From positions 136,251,293 through 136,315,292 of the forward strand of contig OX578134.1 in assembly GCA_951213105.1 (NCBI GenBank): a stretch of 64,000 bases of DNA, read 5' to 3'. The notes under the pieces were generated by a model. The model saw only the letters and a list, made by a program, of their open reading frames with translations. It was not told where the DNA came from and did not search any database. This document shows, one piece after another, positions 22,733-35,504 of the stretch. The stretch comes from Amaurobius ferox (Eukaryota; Arthropoda; Arachnida; Araneae; Amaurobiidae). A program made the translations under genes and the position numbers. Position 1 is the stretch's first letter, and the number at the start of each line of letters is the position of its first letter.

Positions 22733-23814
22733 AGCTATATAGAAACAAAAAACTTATTTGTAAGACGAAAGGGATACTCCTTTAAATGTGAGCTATCGCC
22801 GAAACAAAGCTGGATAGTTGTAATACCATGAAATCATGATTACCACTGAATTATTATCTGTGGTTGAATGGTGTTGGTTTCACTGAAAAATGGCAATATA
22901 AAGCAAAATATTGGTTAGTAATATAAATACTGGTCGTATAATGTGTGCTTCTCATGCTATTCGATGCCACGTGCTCTTCGGCTTGTTTTTATAACACAAA
23001 CCTTTCAAAATAAATTAGAAAATACTCTTTAAAATATTCACTACATTATTTGAAATTTCTCACTTATATCTCTTATATTTTAGAAATAATTTATTTGCAT
23101 GTTTCATCAATTGGCAAAACTTGAATGCTGTTTTAACATTAAAAACAAATTACAATCTAGAAAATCTGTCTTTGCATTAATTTTTTAAACGACATCGTAA
23201 TTCTCATTACAGCTGCTATACGCATCAGTGAATTAAACATATTTGCATGTGCTTTGAGAGACGACTATTTTATTTTTGTTCCTATTCCTCCCCCATTTTC
23301 AACAGTTTTTTGATGTTCATATCATTTTCTGTTAGCGTGAGGAACAGCTACACCTATTACAACCCGACCTCTCAAACAGTCGCTCGTACTCTAGAGTGAG
23401 TCGAGTAGTCTGGGTTTTCGACGTCTATTACGCTAGTTTTGTTTTATAGCCAGTGCTATGTTCTCAGGTATTTTTACAATCATATATATGTAAGCGCAAT
23501 TATGTGTGAAAATTCAAATTTTTGTAAAACATACAACTTAATAGTTATCAGTGTATAATACATTTGTTTTATTATTATATGTAATTCAGCTTCTTCTGTA
23601 AACTGGATAATGAAATACAAGAGGTGAATCATAAGGTCCACTTGGAGAATGGTCGCTTTGTTTTTAAATTGAGAGACCTATTCTATTAGGATTAAAACTC
23701 CTGGACACCATCGTAATTGGTAAAAAGCTCATTTTTTCTTCCACTGGAAACCTTTTCACATGTGGAGTATTGTTCGCAATGTTCACTATTAATGCTTCTG
23801 TTTGCAACAATTAG
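22730..23814 (+). pseudogene. Gustatory receptor pseudogene B1
   Basis: Recognisable receptor from ATG to the final VCNN-stop, of the B lineage. It is broken by several stops and frameshifts. A deletion of about 60 codons joins the SQCYVL segment to the QVFLQS segment (around 23465). A 64-bp insertion (23361-23424) lies inside the fourth membrane segment. The C-terminus still reads through an ATFTANASVCN-like end, with TC in place of TY. It cannot make a receptor. Confidence 0.9.
23361..23424. mobile_element. 64-bp micro-insertion in pseudogene B1
   Basis: It starts aacccgac and ends with gggttttcgacgt, is flanked by ctattac on both sides (23354-23360 and 23425-23431), and is absent from every other receptor copy. 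Its complement contains gaaaacccagac, shared with the insertion at 18590-18647. Confidence 0.6.
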
Positions 23815-25280
23815 AAGAGAAACGTAAAGGAAAATACCCGAAGTAGCACTTTTACTTTTCGATGGATTGAGAACTTGGTAGAGACTTTGCAGCAACATAT
23901 GTTGGAAAGTGAAATAAAATCTGATTTCAGACCTAATATACACCAAGAGATACATTTGAATCTTTTCTAACCATCGCAATATATAGAACTGAAACTTCAG
24001 TGCAACATTCTAGTATTTGCAATAATTAAAAGAGGAAACGCTAAGTTGCAATATTACGTTTCGAAAGATTACTGAGAATTTAGTAGGGACGTTGCAACAA
24101 CGTATGTTGGAAGTGAAATAAAATCTGATGGCATGCTCAATCTACACCAATAGTTGCGTTTGCATCTTTTCTAACAGTCGTAAGATATGGAACTGCAAAG
24201 TTGGTGCAACATTTTTGTGTTTGTAACAATTAAAAGAGGGAAAGTAAAGTAGCAATTTTATGTTACAAAAAGTTCCTGAGGACATATTTGAAGCATTGCA
24301 GCAACGTCTATACTATAGCAATGATATCCCCATATATCAGACTCACTGTATAGAACTGCAACCTGAGTAAGCTGATAAATCCAAATATTTCTAGAGTAAT
24401 CCTCCAAGCTTCAATATAAGTTGAAGAAAATTCAATGAATAAGCTGTATCGAAGTTGATTATGAAGAGGAAATTAAATGGTCAGATGCTACTTGCCGGGC
24501 CATATCTATGGCATTCAAACAGGTGAATTTGCATATTTGCAACCGTTTCAATGTATGAAATGGCAGCCAAGGTACACGAATGTATGAAATAAAAAAAATA
24601 TCAAAATTTGTGAATTATTCTAAAATACATTGATCACGCAAAACCAAAATTTAAAATTGTGTGCATTCATTCCAGGCACTGAATTTCCAGTTTTAACAGA
24701 ATAAAGTAAAGTAGAATCGTAAAATGTATCCAGCATGTATTTTCTAATCGTCACTTATTTTAACACAGTTTAAACATAATTGTTTTCTACTATTTGAAAT
24801 CTTATTTCCGTAAGGAATTTAGTTTAAACAGTAACTAAAGTAAGTGTAACATGTCAAAAGCGTCAGAGAATTTGGAACTGAATTATGTTTTAAATAGAAT
24901 ATGCTCCAAATATTATCTTAGACCTAAAACCTCTAAAATTTGTACATAAAGATACGTGTGATCCAGATATGACCAAATAATAATGTTTGGTGAAAAATCT
25001 CTGTGCAGTTTTTACTTTTCTGAGATTACATAATAATGTATACAAGTATATTTTGGAATAGTATATTTCGTGATGAATTCACACATTTTGGATGCTCCAG
25101 GACCAGAGCTAATTATTTTAGCAATTCTTCCATGTGCATTTGTTTGTTTCTGCCAATGAATATCCTTATTCTAGCTGCAAAATTATCCGACGAAGTGCTA
25201 TATTATTTGGTTAGGTTACTTATTCGTTACCGTGACCCATGTTGGATTTTATATTGCATTATATATAGTGCATATATATA
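23815..25280 (+). repeat. B-gene 3' spacer (B1 copy)
   Basis: No gene. The first 600 bp is a tandem series of three imperfect copies of the gene's own 3' end and 3' flank (gtttgcaacaattagaagag at 23800, related starts at 24015 and 24219). The rest matches the spacers at 40130-41060, 53480-53890 plus 55585-56240, and 62760-64000, ending with the landmarks tatgaccRaataataatg and gaagtgctatattatttgg. Confidence 0.7.
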
Positions 25281-25747
25281 GAGTATATATCACTAAATCA
25301 GCTAATTAAATGACAAATTTTAAAAACAAGAGTTAAAGGTCAATTTATTAAAAACCATCCTACAGACGTACAACAAGTAATTTTAAGCCAGAGCGCTTTC
25401 GAACACCTTCATGCTATTCCTCCGTGGCGATAGAATAAGAACAGATGCCAACATACCTAAAGACATTCCAATGCCATCAAGCAAATTTTACATACTGCGA
25501 AAATTGCCATCCATACAAAATTGTGAATCCATAAAACAGATTTAAAATTATAAAATTACAAATTTCAAAGATAATTATTTTAAAAAACTTTTTAAAAAAC
25601 ATCGAATAATTTAGAACATTATTATAAATTAAGATAACTGTGTAAAGGTTTAACATGCACGACATCGAGAACAAGTCGCCCGGCATAACTTAAGACATGA
25701 ACAGGGTCAAAATTACAATTAGAAGTACGATATAAATAAACAAGAAA
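25281..25747. other. Unassigned stretch before repeat arm 2
   Basis: About 470 bp not found in the other units of this window. A 69-codon minus-strand frame is low-complexity. I see no gene or clear element boundary. Confidence 0.4.
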
Positions 25748-27020
25748 GATCAATCATGAATAAAGCATTGATTATGAAACACTTTCGAAGTGCACCTCTA
25801 TTTCACTTAAACATCTCTAAAATGCGATACATTCCTCGGTAATATTTTTTAAATTGTCACAATACTACATTAATTTATTATATTTGAAAACTTAAAACTT
25901 TATTGAAAACAATTAACTTAATTCATATGACGTCATTGAAATATAAATTTCCTGGTCTAAACATCTCTAAAATGCGATACATTCAGGGGTAATATTTTTA
26001 AAATTATCACAATACTACAATAATTTATTATATTTGAAAACTTCATCGAAAACAAATGAGATTCATTCAAATGACGTCATTCAAATATAAATCTCCTGGC
26101 TCTCTCTATAAAAGGAGAATTTCATTCATAAACTTGTTTACATTTCTTTCATTCATCACAATACTGTAATAATTTATTTAATTTAAAAGTTTAAAACCAT
26201 GCAGGTACAAATAATTTAACTCTATGCTTAAAACTTCATCGAAAAAGTCTTTCGCTTCTCTATGCAGAATCAATGACAGTTTCATTCTTATCAGCTATAT
26301 TGTGGACTCCATGGGCTAAATAATTTTGCGTTAAAGAAATGCAGCAGTTCTTATACAACTCATTCTACACCTCTTCGTGTTTACCTTCTCTATAAGATAG
26401 AATTAGGCTTCGTTGTAGAAATAATCAAATTTTTATGATCAATTAAACTCATATATGTATTGTAATTGCGTTGTTTTAGAATGTAGATACACAGAATTTA
26501 AGCAAACATAAACCAGTTTTAGGACGGATACAGCACTAAATATAAATTAAAAATGAATTTAAAAATCACGATTTTGACACAAGATGTGTAACATATTTTA
26601 TTTTGAAGTGGATCACGTGATCTATTCATATAATGGGTGTAATTATTATTTAACTTTTAATTAAAAAATCTACTTATAATGAATAATTAATGAATATATT
26701 TTGCTGAAATCTTTTTTATATATTTTATGGGATAATTTAATATTTCCTAAAACTTTCGAAGCAATGTGTAAATTTTAAATATGCTTATAAAATGTTTGAA
26801 AAATTATGTCCTATAGGGATCAATATATATCATTTTTTCAACCCGAGTTCAATCCAAAAGTAATTGGGTGATATTATTCATTTATATTCTCATAGATCCC
26901 ACAGACCGTCTGAACAACATACTAAAATTTCATTTTGGTAAAGTCATTTTTACGGCAGTTATCGTGCTGACGGACAGACAGACAGACAGAATGAGCAAAG
27001 TTATAAACATTTTTCAGCTA
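25748..27020 (-). repeat. 1.3-kb interspersed repeat, arm 2 of an inverted pair
   Basis: Reverse-complement copy of 16085-17427. It starts caagaaagatcaatc and runs through three gagatgttta-type units, the tgacgtca motif near 25928 and 26071, gatcacgtgatc near 26613, ttgggtgatattattcattt, and ends in a gacagacagacaga run at 26973. A terminal piece of the same sequence in the same orientation lies at 32810-32900 before A3. It has no open frame. Confidence 0.75.
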
Positions 27021-29330
27021 TGTTGTTAAGTGTTAATAAAAATGGATTCGTAGAGTAAAATAGTCTATTTTGTTTGAATAATAATTTAATTTTTCGATTT
27101 ACAAATTAAATGTAAGTAGCATTTTATATTTCAAAGATAAAAATTACCCCTTTCTGTTTTGTTTCTTAATTTGGCATGAAGGGGATGACAAAATTAATGG
27201 CAAGTGTCAAACATTAAAAATAGTTTGATCCACATTTTGTGATCAACTGTGAGTCCAGATCCGTGGAACCTGTGACCGGCCAATTTTAAAACGAAAATAA
27301 AATGTAAAACGAAGTGGAACTGCTGTATATAAATCCTTCTAATAAAGTATCATTTTCTGTTAAGTTGAGTACGGTTCTTTCTACTTCTCGTGCATCAATG
27401 ACTTATTTCGTGTTCTGTTTTTGCAACCATTCCAATATACATAATAGTGATGGGCGTTTTAAAGTAAATACTCTAAGATCACCACCATATTTCCTTATCG
27501 TATTAGTGGAGAAGTATAACTCCCGTGTTTCTGCTTTCGCTTATTTCTGAAATCCTGCTATTCTCGATAGTCCATTCCCACTAAAGGTTGTTGCCCACCA
27601 CAGTACAGGATACCGTTATGCGATCCGTGTATGATGCCACCAGTCTCAGTATTATTTCTTCCTGAGTGTTTAAAGTTCTTATTCGTTTTTGCTGTTGAAA
27701 TTCCACCAGAATATATTTACAAAAACGTCATGTTTTATTTAACGCGAGTGAAAGATGCTTAATCGTATAAATTATCGTCAGTTTTAACAATAGAAATCAA
27801 TACGTTAAATTTCGCAATTGGCCTCCCGAATCTTACAGTAAATTAAACAATAATGATTTATATTTGTTTGTATGTTTTTCTGCCTACAATGAATCATTTA
27901 GTAATCATTTGATGTCCACCTCAATTTAATTTTATTTCTGTTATGAGATTTTCCAGAAGTATTAATAATGAGGAAATTATATCCCACACCTTATATATAA
28001 ATTTTACATATTTTATTGCAATTTACGTAAATTAAATATTGATCTTTTAAAATTTTAACAAATTTCACAGTGATATATATGGGTTCCACATTAGACTCCA
28101 AACTTGGTGTCAACCCGGGAATATTGTGTTTCTCATAATTTGATATATTGAACATATGTGTTACATTTTCAGCAAATTATGGACTATTTGTATAAATATA
28201 AAATAATATAAGTATAGTGAATAAAATATAGATTTTTTTTCTAATCCGTTTGACGTATGAGGTGAATATTTTTTCTTGTTTAACACGAACTTCTCCTATA
28301 TCTATTAAAAATTTGAAATCGATTTTTCTATTGCGTTGAAAAATGTTCTTTACACATTATACTATGTAGCGAAAATAAAATTGATTTATCTTCAAGTCTA
28401 CTCGTGTCAGATATTAAAATGAATATGGAAATTCTAAAATAAAAGAAAAACTTAACATGTGGATTTCAATGGTATCTACATTATTTAATGATTTCCTGCT
28501 TACAATAGAGAAATTGATATAATGCAATATTGATTCTGTGTCTTCTTTTGTAACGACAGTGCGAAATAATCAAATTTTATTTTAAGATGCTTCTTAAACA
28601 ACGCTTTTTAAGCTGAAATCTATTGAACACAGAAAAGTGGATATAATAATTTATTTATTCATTGTTCATTTTTAGCGAAATAATGCCTGTCAACAAATGA
28701 ATTGGATTCAAGCAGTTCTTTCAAAACAAATTAATATTTAATTTTTTATTCGAGAAAAAAATCATTAATTCATATGTTTATGTTTTTCTATTGCTTGGAA
28801 ACGATGATAAACATGAGAATCAGATTATATAATATAGTGGGAAACGTTACGTTTTTGCTCATTATTCTTTTTCTGCGAAGAAGAAAGAAACGATTTTTCC
28901 AAACTGTGGATTTCAACCTATTGTTAGAAGTCCGCATCCTATTGCTCAAGCAAAACCTCAGTTCTCTGGTTCGGATATTTCATCAATAGGTTTACCAATA
29001 TTTCGTATCCCAATTATATGCAGTCATACATTTTGGTGTAAAATTGCAATTGAATTGAGTAAGAAACTGATCTGTTTTAAACAAATATTCATTACAGACA
29101 TTTCTGATACACACACTGATTCTCTTATTATTAAGTATCTTCAAAAATTAAAAGTACATAGTGTTGTGTGAGCAGCTTCCCAAGCACAGAATAATTGGAA
29201 TGCCAGTGCAACTTTCCTGTAAAAGTGCATATTTGTTTGTATCTACTTTTTATGTATATATTATTGGTAAAAAGTATTTAAAATTTACATTTAATGATAA
29301 TTTACTCTTTATCTACCTCCGGCTGATGTA
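27021..29330 (+). repeat. A-gene 5' flank (A2 copy)
   Basis: Spacer without a supported gene, co-linear with the flanks of A1, A3 and A4 and without the solo LTR and repeat arm that interrupt the A1 copy. A tataaa motif lies near 27329. A 71-codon frame at 28774 is open here but disrupted before A1, so it is not counted as a gene. Confidence 0.65.
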
Positions 29331-29340
29331 CGCTCGTATG

Positions 29341-29420
29341 TAATTTTTGATAAAGCGTCATCAAGTCAAAACTGAACTATGCATTTCATAGACATTGAAT
29401 TCTTAGTTTATATAATAGAA
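29341..29420 (+). promoter_or_regulatory. A2 promoter: CATC/ACAGAACTA block and TATA box
   Basis: gcgtcatcaagtcaaaactg at 29355 onward (a slightly diverged block) is followed by TATATAATAG at about 29409-29418, 136 bp before the ATG. Confidence 0.6.
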
Positions 29421-29544
29421 TATTTTGACCTAAATTGCTTAATTTGAAAATAATTGTGATACAAATTTGCTAAAATAACGTAAATCTACATTGAGAAACA
29501 ATAAAATCATACTAAAATTAGATGATCCTTTTTGTGACATTAAA

Positions 29545-30708
29545 ATGATCTCTTTAAAAACAAACAACATCTTGCGAAGCCGAAATCGAAACATTTGTAG
29601 TTATGAGACTTCAAAAACCCAAAGCGGTACAGAAAAAGCCATGAAAATGTTCTCACCACTTAATATTTTTCTTTGGTTACACAGCGTCGGTTTCACTGAA
29701 AAGTGTAAATTTGCAGCAAAGAATTGTAAAGACTGTGTGGTATCCTGTGTTCTTCTCATGTTATTCAAAGTGCCAGTCATCATCTGGTTGTTTAAGTTCT
29801 GGTTTACAAAGTCTATAGTAATATATAAGAAAAGACTGCTTAAAGTATTCCTCACCTTATTTGAATTTTATCAGAGATTTCTATTATATTATCGAAAGAA
29901 GAGTTTTGAATGTATTTTGCATCAGCTGGCAAGACTTGACTGCAATTTTGACGGTGTAAATATATTAAAATCAAGGAATGCTATATTAGCACTAATTTTT
30001 GTAAATGACATAGTCACTCTTATTGTAACTGGTTTGACCTTCAGTGAATCACAAATATATCAAAGTGATTTTAAAGACGATTATAGTTTCGGCTCTATTC
30101 TTACCCTTTTGAAAATGATTTTCAAATGTGCATATAAATTTGTGTCAACATGGGGTGCATCTGCACCTATTATAGTAGTTTTATTTTGCAGGCAGTGCTA
30201 TATTCTAAAAAATATCTTACTGGAATATAAGAAGAAAAAATCAGGTGCGAGTGTAGAGTTTTATATGAAAATCTACGATGAATTGACTGATTTGATAAAC
30301 TCTATGGACAACAATTTTCATGATTTGTTGCTTACATTTTACATCGTTACACTTGTTCAGGTATTTTTACAATCATACGTAATAGTATTTATTGGTAATG
30401 GATCAAACTCGTATAAAATATATCGCTTAATACTTTGCAGTGTATATTGCGTTCGTTTCATTTTTGTATGCTATTACGCTTCTTCCATAATTAAATTAAC
30501 CAGTGAAATTAAAGATATGGTTTACGATGTTTACTGGGACAATCGCCGCTTTGTTTTAAAAGTCAAAGATCGATTCTCGGGATTCAAACTCCTCGGCATC
30601 GTCGCAATTGATAAGAATCTAATTCTTTCATCGGCTGGCAAACTCATCACATATGGAATAATGATTGCAACTTTCAATACCAGTAATTCAGCTGTTTGTA
30701 ATAATTAG
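29545..30708 (+). CDS. Gustatory receptor A2
   Basis: 387-residue single-exon receptor of the same lineage as A1, with seven hydrophobic segments in the same places and TY at 369-370 ending in ATF. The N-terminus (MISLKTN..., FSPLNIFLWLH, NCKDCVVSC) is closest to that of A3. It is three residues shorter than A1 because of a deletion in the loop after the KKKKSG segment (about residue 232). The frame is open 18 codons upstream to a TTG with no ATG, so the ATG at 29545 is the start. Its B partner is missing: the spacer behind it passes straight into the 5' flank of A3 near 32810. Confidence 0.92.
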   Translation: MISLKTNNILRSRNRNICSYETSKTQSGTEKAMKMFSPLNIFLWLHSVGFTEKCKFAAKNCKDCVVSCVLLMLFKVPVIIWLFKFWFTKSIVIYKKRLLKVFLTLFEFYQRFLLYYRKKSFECILHQLARLDCNFDGVNILKSRNAILALIFVNDIVTLIVTGLTFSESQIYQSDFKDDYSFGSILTLLKMIFKCAYKFVSTWGASAPIIVVLFCRQCYILKNILLEYKKKKSGASVEFYMKIYDELTDLINSMDNNFHDLLLTFYIVTLVQVFLQSYVIVFIGNGSNSYKIYRLILCSVYCVRFIFVCYYASSIIKLTSEIKDMVYDVYWDNRRFVLKVKDRFSGFKLLGIVAIDKNLILSSAGKLITYGIMIATFNTSNSAVCNN

Positions 30709-32808
30709 AAAAGACAAAGTAAAATAAAATGCCCATAGTAGTCATTTTATATTTCCTGCAGAAATTTAGAGTGGACGTTGCAGCAACTTCTACAGGAAAC
30801 AAAACTGACAGATGCCAGATAGATTCTAGATCACTGTAACATTTGCGTTTGCATTCTTTTTTTCTTTGCAATGTATGGGACTGCAACCTTGGTACGCGAA
30901 GTAAGTCGAAAACAAGTCTTTGCGCGTAATTATTAAGTACCAATTTACGCTGCAGAAAATCCAGTGAATAAGTTGTAGCAATGTTAAATATGAAGAAGAA
31001 ATGTGAAACTGCGATAGGGGATACATTTTACGACAATAGAACAATTACATTTGCATATTTACAACTTGCAACCGTTTCAATGTATGGAGCGGCCACTTTA
31101 ATTTTGGTGAGAACATGGGTGAAATTCAATAAACAGACTTTTACATATTACTAAGTTAATATTCAACGTCCAAAAGCGTGGACCTGGATTCTAACCAGAT
31201 ACACTGAGTTTTCAAACTTCAACAAGCTAAAAGGTTTGTTAAATTTTCAGTAAATTGTAGACTATATAATCATTATAAAATAGTAGAACTTCGCGGTGAG
31301 AAAAAATAGCTTAATTTTGAAGCATCGGGTCCATATTTCATCACGCTATTTTATCCAACTCTCCCCTAAATCGATTGAAAATTTGAAATTGAATTTTCAA
31401 GTTTATCGGAAAATTTTTTCCACACAATATATAATTATATTCGTCATCTTTCCATATATGTCATATATTAAAATGTATATGTCAATTCTAAAGTAAAAGG
31501 AGCATACGGCTATCAATCGTATATACATTGATTATTGATTGGCTACTTACAATGGATAAATGAATAAAATTATTTGATTCAATGTGCGGTTTAGCAAAGG
31601 AAACAATATATCAAATTTTAAGATAATACGTTTTTAAGCAATATTTCTTAAGTTGCTTTCTGTTGAAAGCTGGAGAATCGTTATTTTCTTATTCATTCTT
31701 ATATTACGTCTTTTAACGACTGAGACGACATAATTTATGTGACTTGGAAAAAAATAATAGGATAAAAGTGTTATGTGTTTGCGTTAAAGCATTTTCTGTA
31801 GAAGACACCATCTTGCAACATCCTGTTCCAGCGGTTCGCGAATTATTTTTCAAGAGGTATTGCAGTTCTGCCTCTCATTTATTTGTTACATCCTATAATC
31901 ATCAGGAGTGGTTATGAATATTAGAAACAGGCGGATTTAATTAAAATTTTTATTCGTAAAAGTGATCTCAATCAATGATACTCTTAGTTCAAGTGCACAA
32001 GTCAATGAACATTTATGATCAATGAACACTGAATTCAAATGAAACTATTAAAAACAAATTCTGAAATTAGGCTAAAATCGTATGCGTACAATATCAGCAG
32101 GATTTAATGAAAAAACTAAAAAAACTTTCCCTTTTCCTAATAATATTTTTTCTCATAATTCAATATTTTTAATCATGAAATACGATATATTTGTAAACAC
32201 AGTTCTCAGAATTATCTACAATGATAATAGTTTATAAGTTAAGAATTCCTAATTATATTATTGGGTCTTCATAAAACGTAAAGATGGGCTGAACGAAAAA
32301 GTCTGAAGATTTATTATAGATTGAAATATGCAAGAAAACTTAACATAAATTTACTGCATCATTTATTCCATTTCATTTACCAGAATTTTATTTTAGTCAC
32401 ATTTCATCGTTTTAAAAAGTTCTAAAATTTTGTAGAGGCCGAATATTAATGACACTTTCTATAGAACATGTATACATATAGTGTTTTATAAAATATTACT
32501 CAATAGCGCAGGTTTTACATTGTTGCTGCTCTCTGGATGTACTCAATAGTGCTGGTGCTATGATTAAAAGTGGCAGATCCTTACTGTTGTTAATATGTTT
32601 ATCAAAATGTTATATTTTAATTTAAAATAACTATAAATTTAGGATGTACCTGCAATTGACTTGTTTTGCAAGAAATTTTCCCTTTTCATATTTATGTTTA
32701 TTAAACAAATATATGATTTCGTTATAATAAAGCATCTTAGTTCAAATACAACAATATTCTGTAACAAAATCTCAAGGACAGGGCATTCTGAGTAGTAAAA
32801 TTATCATT
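30709..32808 (+). repeat. Spacer behind A2
   Basis: Copy of the A-to-B spacer (compare 20036-22100). It stops near 32808, where sequence like the end of repeat arm 2 begins (gataaagtcatttttaag...gacagacagacag). The B gene that should lie about 3.85 kb from A2 is absent. No gene is seen. Confidence 0.65.
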
Positions 32809-35290
32809 TCGATAAAGTCATTTTTAAGACAGTTATCGTGCTAACGGACAGACAGACAGAATGCACAAAGTCATAAACACTTTTCAACTATGTTGTAAAG
32901 TGTTAATAAAAATGGATTCGTAAAGTAAAATAGTCTATTTCGTTTGAATAATAATTTAATTTTTTGATTTACATATTAAATGTGAGTAGCATTTTATATT
33001 TCAAAGATAAAAATTACCCCTTTCTGTTTTGTTTCTTAATTTGGCGCGAAGGGGATGACAAAATTAATGGCAAGTGTCAAACATTAAAAATAGTTTGATC
33101 CAAATTTTGAGATCAACTGTGGATCCAGATCCGTGGAACCTGTGACCGGCCGATTGTAAAACTAACATAAAATGTAAAACTAACATGAAATGTAAAACTA
33201 ACATGAAATGTAAAACTAACATAAAATGTAAAACGAACATAAAATGTAAAACGAACATGAAAGTAAAACGAAGTGGAACTGCCGTATATAAATCCTTCTA
33301 ATAAAGTATAATTTTCTGTTGAGTTGAGTACGGTTCTTTCTACTTCTCGTGCATCAATGAATTATTTCGCGTTCTGTTTTTGCTATCTTTCCAATATCCA
33401 GAGTGGTGATGTGCGTTTTAAGGTAAATATTCTAAGATCACCACCGTCTTTCCTTATCGTATTAGTGGAGAAGTATAACTTCCGTGCTTCTGTTTTCGCT
33501 TATGTCTGAAATTCTGCTATGCTCGTCAGTCCTTTCCCATTAAAGTTTGTTGCCTACTTGCAGTACAGGATTCCGTTATGCGATACGTGTATGATACCAC
33601 AAGTCTCAGTATTTTTTCTTGCTCAGTGGTTAAAGTTCTTATTTGTTTTTGCTGTTGAAAGCCCAACAGAATATATCTTCAAAAACGTCAAGTTTTATTT
33701 AACGCGAGTCATAGATGCTTAATCGTATAAATTATCGTGGGTCAGTTTTAACCATCGAAATCAATACGTTAAATTTCGCAATTGGGCTCCCAAATCCAGT
33801 AAAGTAAACGATAATAACTCATATTTGTTTGCATGTTTGTCTGCCTACAATGAATTATTTAGTAATAATTTGATGTCCACCTCAATTTAATTTTATTATT
33901 GTTATGAGAATTTCCCAATGCATTAATAATGAGGAAACTATATCCCACACCTCATATATAAATTTTATATATTTTATTGCAATTTATGTAAAATAAAGAT
34001 TGATCTTTTAAAATGTTGACAAGTTTCACTGTTATATAAATAGGTTCCACATTAGACCCCAAACTTGGTGTCAATCCGGGAATATTGTGTTTCTCATAAT
34101 TTGACAGATTGAACATATGTGTTACATTTTCAGCAAATTATGGGCTAGTTGTATAGTTATAAAATAATATAACTTTACGTCGAAAAAAATATAGATTTTG
34201 TTTCCAATCCGTTTGACGTATGTGGTGAATATTTTTCTTTTTTTATACGAATCTCTCCTATATCGATTAAAAATTTGAAATCGATTCTTTTATTCCGTTG
34301 AAAAATGTTCTTTACACATTATACTATGTAGCAAAAATGAAATTGATTTATCTTCATGTCTACTCGTGTAAAATATTAAAATGCATATGGAAATTCTGAT
34401 ATAAAAGGAAAACTTAACATGTGGATTTCAATGGTATCTACATTGTTTAATGATTTCCTGCTTACACTAGAGAAATTGATATAATATAATATTGATTCTG
34501 TGTCTTCTTTTGTAACGACAGTACGAAATAATCAAATTTTATTTTAAAATGCTTCTTAAACAATGCTTTTTAAGCTGAAATCTATTGAACACAGAAAAGT
34601 GGATATACTAATTTATTTATTCAGTGTTCATTTTTAACAAAACAATGCCAACAAATGAATTGGATTCAAGCAGTTCCTTCAAAACAAATTAATATTTAAT
34701 TTTATATTTTGGAAAAAAGTCACATTGCTTCACATGTTTATGTTTTCCTATTGCTTGGAAACGATGATAAACATGAGAAACAGAATATATAATATAATGG
34801 GAAACGTTATGTTTTTGCTCATTATTTTTTTTCTGCGAAGTAGAAAGAAACGATTTTTCCGAACTGTAGATTTCAACCAATTGTTAGAAGTTCGAATCCT
34901 ATTGCTCAAGCAACACTTCAGTTGTCTCGCTCGAATATTTTATCAATAGGTTTACCAAGATTTTGTATTCTAATTATATGCAGTCATAAAGTTTGGTGTA
35001 AAAGTGCAATTCAATTGTGTAAGAAGCTGATCTGTTTTAAGCAAATGTTCATTATAGACATTTCTGATACACACACTGATTCTCTTATTATTAAGTATCT
35101 TCAAAAATTAAAAGTACATAGTATTGTGTCAGCAGCTTCCTAAGCACAGAATAATCGGAATACCAGTGCAACTTTCCTGTAAAAGTTTATCTCTGTTTAT
35201 ATCTACTTTTTATGTATATATTATTGGTAAAAGTTATTTAATATTTGCATTTAATGATAATTTACTCTTTATGTACCACCAGCTGATGTA
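32809..35290 (+). repeat. A-gene 5' flank (A3 copy)
   Basis: Co-linear with 26930-29330 before A2. The difference is an expanded 18-bp repeat at 33156-33262. The 63- to 74-codon frames here are not conserved in all copies. Confidence 0.65.
33156..33262 (+). repeat. 18-bp minisatellite, six units
   Basis: Units of gtaaaacYaacatRaaat begin at 33156, 33174, 33192, 33210, 33228 and 33246 (the last is 17 bp). The equivalent place before A1, A2 and A4 has only one or two degenerate units. The minus-strand frame with repeated FMLVLH is a by-product. Confidence 0.9.
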
Positions 35291-35300
35291 CGCTTGTATG

Positions 35301-35380
35301 TAATTTTTGATAAAGCATCATCAACTCAAAACAGAACTATGGATTTCTTAGCCATTGATTTCTTACTTTATATAATAGAA
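35301..35380 (+). promoter_or_regulatory. A3 promoter: CATC/ACAGAACTA block and TATA box
   Basis: gcatcatcaactcaaaacag and gaacta end at 35339; TATATAATAG lies at about 35369-35378, 136 bp before the ATG. Confidence 0.6.
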
Positions 35381-35504
35381 TATTTTGACATAGATTGCAG
35401 ATTTTGAAAATAATTTCGATACAAATTTGCTAAAAAAACGTAAATCTACAGTGAAAAACAATAAAATCATAATAAAATTAGATGGTCCTTTTTGTGACAT
35501 TAAA

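Noticed and set aside
28774..28989. 71-codon frame before A2 and a similar one before A3 (34725-34949)
   Set aside because: The same sequence before A1 has stops and shifts, so it is duplicated noncoding flank.
33064..33258. Repetitive FMLVLH frame
   Set aside because: By-product of the 18-bp minisatellite.
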